Assembly (NCBI RefSeq): GCF_014635725.1
Contig: NZ_BMDJ01000003.1
Coordinates: forward strand, 124,001-188,000
DNA length: 64,000 bases
Source of the DNA: Pedobacter mendelii
GTDB taxonomy: Bacteria > Bacteroidota > Bacteroidia > Sphingobacteriales > Sphingobacteriaceae
Direction: 5' to 3'
The translations under genes were made by a program, and so were the position numbers. The notes beneath the pieces are model-generated. The model was not told where the DNA came from. It did not search any database and was given only the letters and a program-made list of their open reading frames with translations. Shown in pieces: positions 55,661 to 63,260 of this stretch (its first letter is position 1; each line of letters starts with the position of its first letter).

Positions 55661-56860
55661 ATGCCAAAAATTTCACAAAAAGGTGTGCAGATGCCTGCAT
55701 CACCAATCAGAAAGTTAACGCCATTTGCAGACAAAGCTAAAAAAGATGGTAAAAAGGTTTTTCATTTAAATATTGGCCAGCCTGATATTGAAACACCGGA
55801 AGGAATGTTAAACGCCATTAAAAATATTGATTTCAATGTTTGGGCTTACACGCCATCAGAAGGCACTTTAGCTTACCGTGAAAAATTGACTGAATACTAC
55901 AATAAATTAGGTTATAACATTACACCTGAAAATATATTGGTAACTGTTGGCGGTTCTGAAGCCATTACCATTGCCATGCAAACTTGTGTTAACGAAGGTG
56001 ATGAAATTATCATTCCTGAGCCTTTTTATGCAAATTACAACGGTTTCGCTTGTATGAGTAATGTTGTAGTGAAACCCATCCTTTCTTTTATAGAAAACGG
56101 ATTTGCGCTACCTCCTATTGCAGAATTCGAAAAACTTATTACAGAGAAAACCAAAGCGATTATTATTTGTAATCCTAATAATCCAACAGGTTATTTGTAC
56201 TCAAAAGAAGAATTAGATGCCTTAAAAACACTTTGTATTAAATACGACCTGTTTTTATTTTCTGATGAGGCTTACCGTGAATTTTGCTATGATGGACGTG
56301 AATTTATTTCGCCAATGCATTTAGATGGTTTAGATGAAAATGTGGTGATTATGGATACGGTTTCTAAACGCTATAGCGCTTGCGGTGCCCGTTTAGGCTG
56401 TTTAATTACTAAAAATAAGGAAGTTATCGCTTCAGGATTAAAATTTGCTCAGGCCAGATTAAGTCCTGGAATGGTTGAACAAATTGCTGGAACCGCAGCT
56501 GTTGATACACCAGATAGTTATTTTGAAAAGGTAAATATTGAATATACTTTACGAAGAGATACTTTAGTTAGTAGGCTAAATAATATTGATGGTGTTTTCT
56601 GCCCTAACCCAGGTGGTGCTTTTTACGTGGTTGCAAAATTCCCGATTGATGATTCGGATAAATTTTGCCAGTGGATTTTGGAAGATTTTAGTCATGATAA
56701 CCAAACGGTAATGATGGCTCCAGCCACAGGTTTCTATTCTACACCGGGTTCGGGTAAAAATGAAGTGCGTATGGCTTATGTTTTAAATACCAACGATTTA
56801 AACAAGGCGATGGATTGTTTGGAAGTTGCATTGCAACAGTATCCGGGTCGGACGGTTTAA
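55661..56860 (+). CDS. Class I/II pyridoxal-phosphate aminotransferase
   Basis: 399 residues, fold type I. The substrate/PLP motifs are NIGQPDIETPEGM, VTVGGSEAITIAM, ICNPNNPTGYLYSKEEL, SDEAYREF and the Schiff-base Lys in MDTVSKRYSACGARLG (about residue 236). The C-terminal GGAFYVVAKFPI and RMAYVL regions are conserved. Probably an aspartate or aromatic aminotransferase; it could supply the phenylpyruvate/phenylalanine step missing beside pheA, but is 11 kb away. Substrate uncertain. Confidence 0.85.
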   Translation: MPKISQKGVQMPASPIRKLTPFADKAKKDGKKVFHLNIGQPDIETPEGMLNAIKNIDFNVWAYTPSEGTLAYREKLTEYYNKLGYNITPENILVTVGGSEAITIAMQTCVNEGDEIIIPEPFYANYNGFACMSNVVVKPILSFIENGFALPPIAEFEKLITEKTKAIIICNPNNPTGYLYSKEELDALKTLCIKYDLFLFSDEAYREFCYDGREFISPMHLDGLDENVVIMDTVSKRYSACGARLGCLITKNKEVIASGLKFAQARLSPGMVEQIAGTAAVDTPDSYFEKVNIEYTLRRDTLVSRLNNIDGVFCPNPGGAFYVVAKFPIDDSDKFCQWILEDFSHDNQTVMMAPATGFYSTPGSGKNEVRMAYVLNTNDLNKAMDCLEVALQQYPGRTV

Positions 56861-56915
56861 TTTTTTATTCCGGTTTATAATTAACCATCCACGGAATACA
56901 CAGAAAATTAAGTTA

Positions 56916-56950
56916 CCGTCATTGTGACGAGAAACGACGAAGCAATCTTT
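56916..56950. repeat. REP-like arm
   Basis: CCGTCATTGTGACGAGAAAC then GACGAAGCAATCTTT, related to the arms at 48439 and 59751 (shared GAGgAACGA.G.AGCAATCT). Confidence 0.5.
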
Positions 56951-56967
56951 TCTTCTTTTTTACTCGC

Positions 56968-57017
56968 TTGGTGTCTCACCAACCAGCTAAGTTAAGTTTT
57001 GGTTGGTGAGACACCAA
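56968..57017. repeat. 18-bp perfect inverted repeat
   Basis: TTGGTGTCTCACCAACCA (56968-56985) and TGGTTGGTGAGACACCAA (57000-57017) are exact inverted copies around a 14-base spacer. Each arm also contains a smaller palindrome (GGTTGGTGAGACACCAACC). It lies between the convergent aminotransferase and kinase genes and could serve as a bidirectional terminator or be a mobile repeat. Confidence 0.8.
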
Positions 57018-57092
57018 CCAATAGTTAATAGCAAAAACCACCCCCCAGGCTTCTCCATCGAAATAGAGAGGAGCGTTACTCCTGAATCATTC

Positions 57093-58184
57093 TTATTCTA
57101 TTACAATAGGTTTCGAAAGCTTCAACTCTGATTCGTAATCTTCTATAAGTTTTTCGAAATTCTCTACAGATTTCATGTATTCCATTAACAAAATAAGTTG
57201 ATTTTTCGCCCGCATGAGGTTGTGTTCTGCATGCAAAACCGGATAATAAATATCGCCATTCAAATAATCTGTTAAAAACCTAATCGCTTGCATGTATATC
57301 ATAAACTGTCCGCTATAAATAAACAATTCCTTTTCAGTATTTGTTAAACTGCGGCGCATCTCTTCCATATAGCCTTTATATATCGCTAAAAATACATCAG
57401 AGCGTACTTTAATTTTATCAAGTACAGTTTCTTCTTCATTTACAGGCGATAAATATGTCCTCATCATATCACCAACATCACTAATAAAATATCCCGGCAT
57501 CACGGTATCTAAGTCTATAACGCCTAAACCAACACCGGTATTAACATTTAAAAGCACATTATTTATTTTAGTATCATGATGTATAACCCTGGTTTTCAAA
57601 ACATTTCCTAAAAAAATTTCATCAAATCGTTCAGCAATCCATAAATATTTATTTACAAGTTCTATTTCTCTATCTGCCGTTTTTAGCCGCTGCAGATTCG
57701 CATTTTTTAAAGCCTTAAAAAATTGCTCTTTTCTAAGCGAAAGATTATGGAAATTTGGAATTGTAACATTCAAACTATGGGGGTTAAACGCTTCAAGAAC
57801 ACGGCTAAATTTTCCAAATTGCTTAGCCGCCTGGTATGCCTGTTCTGCATTAGTAACGGTATCAATAGTAAATGAATCTGCAACAAAAGAAAAAAGCCTG
57901 AAAACATCTCCATTTTCCTCAAATATAAATGCTTCATCAACTGTTTTTAAAGGAGCAATAAATAAATATTTAGGCGCAACACTATCCAGATAGTGCTTTA
58001 TTAACAATGTATTTTCTGCAATAAGTTTAGGATATTGGAATACTTTAGTATTCACTTTTTGTAAAATATATTGCCCGCCATTACCGGAAACTTTCCATGT
58101 TTTATTAATTAAACCATTACCGAAAGGTTCAACTTCACAAGTATTATAGTCTAGTCCGTAGGCTTTTAAAACTTTTTCAATCAT
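57093..58184 (-). CDS. Aminoglycoside-phosphotransferase-fold kinase, probable N-acetylhexosamine kinase
   Basis: 363 residues. Kinase-fold features are PFGNGLINKTWKV (glycine-rich start), the lysine strand YILQKVN, catalytic loop VIHHDTKINNVLL (HxDxxxxN), and the metal motif GVIDLDTVMPG. The family includes bacterial N-acetylhexosamine 1-kinases (NahK) and homoserine-kinase-like enzymes. It lies 74 bases downstream of a GH109 enzyme, so GalNAc is a likely substrate. No signal peptide: cytoplasmic. Confidence 0.75.
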   Translation of the reverse strand: MIEKVLKAYGLDYNTCEVEPFGNGLINKTWKVSGNGGQYILQKVNTKVFQYPKLIAENTLLIKHYLDSVAPKYLFIAPLKTVDEAFIFEENGDVFRLFSFVADSFTIDTVTNAEQAYQAAKQFGKFSRVLEAFNPHSLNVTIPNFHNLSLRKEQFFKALKNANLQRLKTADREIELVNKYLWIAERFDEIFLGNVLKTRVIHHDTKINNVLLNVNTGVGLGVIDLDTVMPGYFISDVGDMMRTYLSPVNEEETVLDKIKVRSDVFLAIYKGYMEEMRRSLTNTEKELFIYSGQFMIYMQAIRFLTDYLNGDIYYPVLHAEHNLMRAKNQLILLMEYMKSVENFEKLIEDYESELKLSKPIVIE

Positions 58185-58258
58185 TTACTTAATCTTTTAT
58201 TGCAGATATTTAGTTTTAATACGTCAAAAATTAATTCGATTCATCAGCTTAAATCATA

Positions 58259-59611
58259 CTAAAATCCACTGTCATCAATCGCAAAAACATTTTTTCGCTC
58301 TTTCCACTTGCCTTTAGTAAAATCAGGAAACTTTTGAGGCATGTTACCTTCTTTAAGTGATTTTGTTGAAAGCGGCGTGATAACGCTCATCGTTACAGAA
58401 TCATATACATCAATTGGTGTTTGTTTTTTCTGTTTTACCGCCTGGATAAAGCCATTGAATACAAACCAATCCATACCCCCATGCCCTGCACCTACCGCTT
58501 CTTTTTCATATTTTTTCCAAAGTGGATGATCATATTTATCAAACCATTCTTTAACAGGTTGCCATTTATCATCTCCTTTAGAATCTTTCTCAATGTATAT
58601 TGATTTATTTACATCCATCCAAATGCCATCAGTTCCCTGTACCCTGAATCCGATAGAATAGGGTCTTGGTAAATGTGTATCGTGACTTAAAAGTACCGTT
58701 TCGCCATTTGCACAGTTAATTAAGGTAGTGGTCACATCGCCATTCTTGTAATTCAGCTTAGCATTCGGGTGTCCGGGCACCATATCTTCTACATAAGCAG
58801 CAAGCCCAAGTGCTTTAGAACTAAAAGAAACAAGGTTTGTAAATCGGTTTCCTCTGTTTATGTTAGCATACTGCATTATTGGTCCCGCACCATGAGTAGG
58901 ATATAAATCGCCATCCTGATCGATGTTAAACTGCGTTCGCCACTGCGCTTCACTTAATGCATTTGTACCATATTCTACCCCACCGCCATAATAATCTTTC
59001 CCGTTGTTAAACAACACATTTCTAAGGTTGTGCTGATAACCGCCTTCTAAATGTATAAGCTCGCCAAATACACCTTGCCTAACCATATTCAACGCAGCCA
59101 TTACATCTCTGCGGTAACAAACATTCTCTAAGGTCATGTAAGGCATGCCTGTTTTTTCAGAAGTATTTACAATATCCCAATGATCCTGTACGGTAAGACC
59201 GGCAATAACTTCACAACCCACATATTTTCCAGCTTTCATGGCATAAATGGCCTGGTCTTTATGAAATTGCCATGGCGTTGCGATGATAACGGCATCAATA
59301 TCTTTTCTGTCTAATAATTTTTTGTAGGCATCTACCCCACCTGTATATTCAATAGCTGCAGGTCTGCCATTTTTCGCAATAAAAGATCTGCAAATTTTTA
59401 AAGAACGTTCTTGCGTATCACAAATCGCTACAATCTCTACATCATCACGAAGTGCACCTTCAGAAATATGGCTCATACCACGGGCACCAACACCAATGTA
59501 ACCCAGCCTAACTTTTGAAGAATCACTTGAGGCAAATAAACTTCCGCTTGGTAAAATCGTAAGTCCGGCTGCAGCTATTGCACTATTTTTTATAAAGTTT
59601 CTACGTTCCAT
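58259..59611 (-). CDS. Gfo/Idh/MocA family protein, probable GH109 alpha-N-acetylgalactosaminidase
   Basis: 450 residues. A Tat signal (MERRNFIKNSAIAAAGLTIL) is followed by an NAD-binding Rossmann fold (RLGYIGVGARGMSHISE) and VIIATPWQFHKDQAIYAM. The segment LYPTHGAGPIMQYANINRGN is the GH109 hallmark region. GH109 enzymes use bound NAD to cleave alpha-GalNAc by transient oxidation. Exported folded by Tat to the periplasm, it would release GalNAc for the kinase downstream. A sugar dehydrogenase function is the alternative. Confidence 0.78.
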   Translation of the reverse strand: MERRNFIKNSAIAAAGLTILPSGSLFASSDSSKVRLGYIGVGARGMSHISEGALRDDVEIVAICDTQERSLKICRSFIAKNGRPAAIEYTGGVDAYKKLLDRKDIDAVIIATPWQFHKDQAIYAMKAGKYVGCEVIAGLTVQDHWDIVNTSEKTGMPYMTLENVCYRRDVMAALNMVRQGVFGELIHLEGGYQHNLRNVLFNNGKDYYGGGVEYGTNALSEAQWRTQFNIDQDGDLYPTHGAGPIMQYANINRGNRFTNLVSFSSKALGLAAYVEDMVPGHPNAKLNYKNGDVTTTLINCANGETVLLSHDTHLPRPYSIGFRVQGTDGIWMDVNKSIYIEKDSKGDDKWQPVKEWFDKYDHPLWKKYEKEAVGAGHGGMDWFVFNGFIQAVKQKKQTPIDVYDSVTMSVITPLSTKSLKEGNMPQKFPDFTKGKWKERKNVFAIDDSGF

Positions 59612-59750
59612 TATTTAGTTTTTAAGTTTAAATTTTCTATAAAAACCAACCATCAATTTGCGAAGGCTGGTTAACCTGGTTTTTGATTTCTATTTTGATT
59701 TCTTTTAGATTAATCTCAAAAATACCCTTCTTTTACAATACTCAATTATT

Positions 59751-59784
59751 CCTCATTACGAGAAGGAACGACGTGGCAATCTTT
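59751..59784. repeat. REP-like arm upstream of GH109
   Basis: CCTCATTACGAGAAGGAACG then ACGTGGCAATCTTT, related to the arms at 48439 and 56916. Apart from this and the two operators, the gap 59612-60253 shows one AAAAACCA/TGGTTTTT hairpin (about 59640-59684) and no convincing gene. Confidence 0.5.
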
Positions 59785-59950
59785 CCTAAGATAATTTCAA
59801 TTTCTTTTCTTTCAAAAAAAATCACCTGAAGGATGGTTTCTAAAAATGGCGGCAAATACCAACCATCAGCAGCATAGAAGTCTTCTTTCATAAGTTTATT
59901 GATAATAGGTTAGACCAATATAAGGCGATAGGCAGAACGTTTTACAAACA

Positions 59951-59973
59951 AATGAAGCGCAAACGTTTGATGA
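59951..59973. promoter_or_regulatory. LacI-family-type operator, copy 1
   Basis: AATGAAGCGCAAACGTTTGA then TGA: the palindrome CAAACGTTTG (59960-59969), with the central ACGT typical of LacI/PurR-family sites. It lies about 340 bases upstream of the GH109 start. The 17-mer GCGCAAACGTTTGATGA is exactly repeated at 60126. Confidence 0.6.
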
Positions 59974-60119
59974 GTAACATTTTGTTTTAAGTCATGATTT
60001 TAATTAGAAGAGGGATTTTTAGAGAAAGAAATCAATTTTGGAAAAGAAAAAGACCATTTTTTTTCTGGTGATAATCATTTCAATAATGGAGCTGAAAAAA
60101 GAAAATTGAAGAGGGAAGA

Positions 60120-60142
60120 AATGATGCGCAAACGTTTGATGA
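60120..60142. promoter_or_regulatory. LacI-family-type operator, copy 2
   Basis: Same 23-base sequence as copy 1 with one difference, palindrome at 60129-60138, centre-to-centre distance 169 bases (about 16 helical turns). Two such sites could support DNA looping by a tetrameric LacI-family protein. No such regulator gene is in the window. Confidence 0.6.
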
Positions 60143-60253
60143 AGGGGGAGGAATATTGATAATGGATTTAAAAGATTATGAGGGGTTTAATAATAGAAAT
60201 TAAAAAGAAAATCCGCGAGATTGTAAGATTTCGCGGATTCTTTTAAAGATTTG

Positions 60254-60616
60254 TGGAGCCGAAGGGAGTCGAACCCTTGTCCAGTTGTGAGATAACTTAT
60301 ACCTTCTACATGCTTATTTTTCAATTGATTTTCGGGAAATAAACGGGCTGAAAACCGACCTTATTTAAATCCTTAGATACTTTATCTCACCTTAAGTCGC
60401 ATCTCCTCAAGGCCAGCATTGTTGTTTCGATGCCCCGGTTTCTAACCCAACAATGCAGCAGTTAGAGGGACAAAAGCTAGCTAGTTCTAAACTAGGCAGC
60501 TAAGGCGTAAGTATTTTCGCCAACTAAAATGTGAACGTTCACTTTAAGTGCTCTCCGAACAACGCACTGCATGCTAACATAACCTTCGCCACCCTGTCAA
60601 ATCCAAGAACGGCCCC
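60254..60616 (-). ncRNA. ssrA: tmRNA
   Basis: The 5' end GGGGCCGTTCTTGGATTTGA, followed by CAGGGTGGCGAAGG, pairs with the 3' end CGGCTCCA as the acceptor stem. The T-arm is GGGTTCGACTCCC. The tag frame at 60492-60521 encodes GENTYALAA and a stop, a typical Bacteroidota degradation tag ending in ALAA. The CCA end is not encoded (CAA follows the discriminator). A TACATTTG -7 element lies upstream at 60657-60664 on the same strand, so the 5' end is probably made by processing. It rescues stalled ribosomes by trans-translation. Confidence 0.95.
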
Positions 60617-60700
60617 AATTATATCCTGTAAAATACTTTTCGGTTAAACAGGATTGCAAATGTACAAAAAATTACAGGCATGTTTGTTAATTAAAAACAA

Positions 60701-61654
60701 TTAAGCATTGATGGATTGTATAATGAAAAAGGCGTTTAGTAAAATATAAATACCCAGCAAAATTATAGCAAAGCGCTTATCAAATTTGCTTGCATCTTCT
60801 ACCTTTCCCTTCTTTATCATCCTCAATGAAATAGCAGTAGAAACTATCACAATTAAAATAAACACCAACGTAATGCCATGCAAGGTATCTACAAGCGTAA
60901 AAGTTATGGTATCGGGCAGAGAGCCATCGATAATATATTTGTTACCAATTACAGCAAATAATGAACCTACACTTAACCCAAATCTCGAATCGATGCTATC
61001 TGCATGAATATAAAAGCACATAAATGAGATTAAAAATGCAACGTACATCCCCAAAAACATTTTGCAAAATAAGCCAAAAGCATCTCTGCTAATTCCAATT
61101 CTAACTTTGTAATTGCTGTACTCGGTATGTGGCGTTTTTATACTTTCATCCCCAAAAGCAGTTTCATATTTTTTAATACCCACTGATGTAACTAAGCTAT
61201 CGATATTCCAGCCACGTAATGTAAATCTGGGGTCGTATGGTTTGCCCAAAGTATCAGTAACAAAAATTAACGATTTTGAATCGTATTGTGAGTTTTCTAT
61301 GGATAGCCTTAAAATTTGATGGTCAAAAGGAAAGTTATCTATCGCCCATGAATCTTTCATTACACACTGCAGCTTCATCAGCATATAAATTTCATTTCCT
61401 GTGGTATCAATAGTAGAAAAAGACTTTATTACTTCTTTTGCTTGCGGAATTTCGAGATTATTCAAAAAATCGAAGTCTTTATTTTTATATTTTAACCACA
61501 ACCAGAAGTTTACACTATACTCTTTATCCTTAAAATTAATATCATGAATGCTGGTTACATAAATGCCGGTTTTAACCGTATCCGCTTTTTGGTTCTGACC
61601 AAAAGATGAAGTACCGATAATCAATAAGATAAAAATCGGAATTAAAAATCTCAT
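60701..61654 (-). CDS. Pentameric ligand-gated ion channel homologue
   Basis: 317 residues from the ATG at 61654; an ATG at 61666 would add four. A signal peptide (RFLIPIFILLIIGTSSFGQ) leads into a beta-sandwich extracellular domain (about 25-190) that carries the Pro-loop WAIDNFPFDHQ (103-113) without the two loop cysteines, as in prokaryotic channels. Helices M1-M4 lie at about 196-215, 225-238, 258-278 and 295-312. Length, order and the FPFD motif match the Cys-loop receptor superfamily (GLIC/ELIC type). Ligand and ion selectivity unknown. The NIPSNAP gene lies 18 bases upstream of the longer start and may share its transcript. Confidence 0.8.
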   Translation of the reverse strand: MRFLIPIFILLIIGTSSFGQNQKADTVKTGIYVTSIHDINFKDKEYSVNFWLWLKYKNKDFDFLNNLEIPQAKEVIKSFSTIDTTGNEIYMLMKLQCVMKDSWAIDNFPFDHQILRLSIENSQYDSKSLIFVTDTLGKPYDPRFTLRGWNIDSLVTSVGIKKYETAFGDESIKTPHTEYSNYKVRIGISRDAFGLFCKMFLGMYVAFLISFMCFYIHADSIDSRFGLSVGSLFAVIGNKYIIDGSLPDTITFTLVDTLHGITLVFILIVIVSTAISLRMIKKGKVEDASKFDKRFAIILLGIYILLNAFFIIQSINA

Positions 61655-61683
61655 ATTGATTATCATGTATCGTTTAATGTTTT

Positions 61684-62457
61684 TTACAAGTCCGAATAAT
61701 CTGTAGGATAAACAAACAGCGTTACATTTTTTGAAACATTATGCTGGTATTGAGGTAAGCCACTTATCTTTTTGTAATCTTCGCCAAAAGCAACCCAATG
61801 CTTATCACGGTCTTCTTTATTGTTAAATGTTGTCATATACATTAGGTTTGGCATTTTACTTCCAGAAACAACCTGTCCATAAAATATGGCATTGAAGTTT
61901 AGTTTAGAAAAAATCTCAACCTCATAATCGTTAAACATACCAATTTTATTTATAGAAAGATTTTCAGTAGCAGCTTCATAACTTCTCAATTCGTAAACCC
62001 TTTCGCTTTTTGGCGTAGTTAATTTAGGGATAGCAAATTCAGGCATTGCTGAAAAAGCTTTTAAAATAATAGATTCTACCCTGGTGTATGGTGCTGCACT
62101 ATATTCCGCATTAAGGTAGCCCGAGCCTGCTGCCAGGTACTGCTTATCTTTCTCTAATGTTTCGTTGAGTTTTAAAAAATCATCCATCTTTTTAAATGGA
62201 ATAAAAACATATACAAGTTGCTCCAGTGTATCTTTTGCAATTGGTTTAAAAACACCTACACTATTTATTCCCGAACGATGAAGCGCGGGTATAAAGGCAT
62301 CCTTTAAATAGGCATCAACAATGGCTTCCTGTTCTGGTGTTTTTAAATGATAAACTTTTAGCTGATAATAGTATTGAGCTTTAGCTGCAAAAACATTTGT
62401 ACTCGCAGCAATTAAAACTACTGTTAAAAAAAGCAGTTTGGTTAGGGTAGATTTCAA
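61684..62457 (-). CDS. NIPSNAP family exported protein
   Basis: 257 residues with a signal peptide ending in NVFAAK. Two dimeric alpha/beta-barrel repeats are visible, the second beginning ERVYELRSYEAATENLSINK; both have the YxLrxY pattern of NIPSNAP domains. In Bacteroidota these proteins are common near sugar-acid and polysaccharide genes, but the activity is unknown. It follows the DUF4159 gene by 21 bases on the same strand. Confidence 0.85.
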   Translation of the reverse strand: MKSTLTKLLFLTVVLIAASTNVFAAKAQYYYQLKVYHLKTPEQEAIVDAYLKDAFIPALHRSGINSVGVFKPIAKDTLEQLVYVFIPFKKMDDFLKLNETLEKDKQYLAAGSGYLNAEYSAAPYTRVESIILKAFSAMPEFAIPKLTTPKSERVYELRSYEAATENLSINKIGMFNDYEVEIFSKLNFNAIFYGQVVSGSKMPNLMYMTTFNNKEDRDKHWVAFGEDYKKISGLPQYQHNVSKNVTLFVYPTDYSDL

Positions 62458-62478
62458 AATATTTGGTTTTAGTTTTTG

Positions 62479-63108
62479 TTAACTGTTAACACCCATGGCG
62501 TATAAAATAATATTCACGCCGAATTTGGTGTTGTCTTCGGCCAGAAAACGTTTGTTCCTGAAATCGTAATCCCATTCGCAACCGTAATCTTTATTGCTGT
62601 ATAAAACGCCAATCCTGTTATTTATTGTTATCGCTTTAAGGTAATCGTGTACTAAATCATCGCCCCAACCATTTAATTCAAAAGAAGTTGTCGGCGGACC
62701 TTTCTCAAATTTAAAGAATGAATTGTAAATACCATGGTTATTCGGAATTTTCTTTAATGCAGTTGGCCCGAATAAATTACTCATCTGTGTTTCAAATGAG
62801 CGGGCAAATAAACCATCAATGTCATGGTTGCAATCATCAACAAAAACGAAACCGCCATTGTGTACATAAGTTTTAAAATTTACAGCCTCCTGCTGACTGA
62901 ACTGAACCAGTTTATGACCACTTAAATAACAAAAAGGATATTTAAATAAATCCTGACTACTCAGTTCAACAATCTTCTCTTCTTCATCTAAAGGAATGGT
63001 TGTGTATTCTAAAAGTGAGTTTAAGATATTAGAAGGCATACGCTGATCGGTTTCCCAGTCACCTGAATTGTACTTTAACCTCGCAAAAGTGAATTTAGAT
63101 CTTTGCAT
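62479..63108 (-). CDS. DUF4159 domain protein
   Basis: 209 residues without a signal peptide. The family pattern is FTFARLKYNSGDWETDQRMP, the glutamine-amidotransferase-like FVFVDDCNHDIDGLF, and the C-terminal GCEWDYDFRNKRFLAEDN with GVNIILYAMG. DUF4159 proteins are often encoded next to MoxR ATPase/vWA/transglutaminase clusters, and a MoxR gene starts just beyond on the opposite strand, which fits. Function unknown. Confidence 0.85.
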   Translation of the reverse strand: MQRSKFTFARLKYNSGDWETDQRMPSNILNSLLEYTTIPLDEEEKIVELSSQDLFKYPFCYLSGHKLVQFSQQEAVNFKTYVHNGGFVFVDDCNHDIDGLFARSFETQMSNLFGPTALKKIPNNHGIYNSFFKFEKGPPTTSFELNGWGDDLVHDYLKAITINNRIGVLYSNKDYGCEWDYDFRNKRFLAEDNTKFGVNIILYAMGVNS

Positions 63109-63260
63109 CGTCCTAAATTACCGCCATTTTTTATTAATTCAGTTTTTTATCTCGATTATCGTGTAAATTTTTTGATATTATTTCCACCAGGCTAAAGAAT
63201 ATATGCCATTATGCCCTATATTGAGGCACAATATCTCACTTACTAAAAAAATCAACCGTT

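Noticed and set aside
59742..59891. 49-residue minus-strand ORF
   Set aside because: Its C-terminal third is the translation of the REP-like arm at 59751-59784, and the rest has no recognisable feature.
60254..60330. tRNA gene on the minus strand
   Set aside because: The T-arm and acceptor look tRNA-like but belong to the 3' domain of the tmRNA; there is no anticodon arm.
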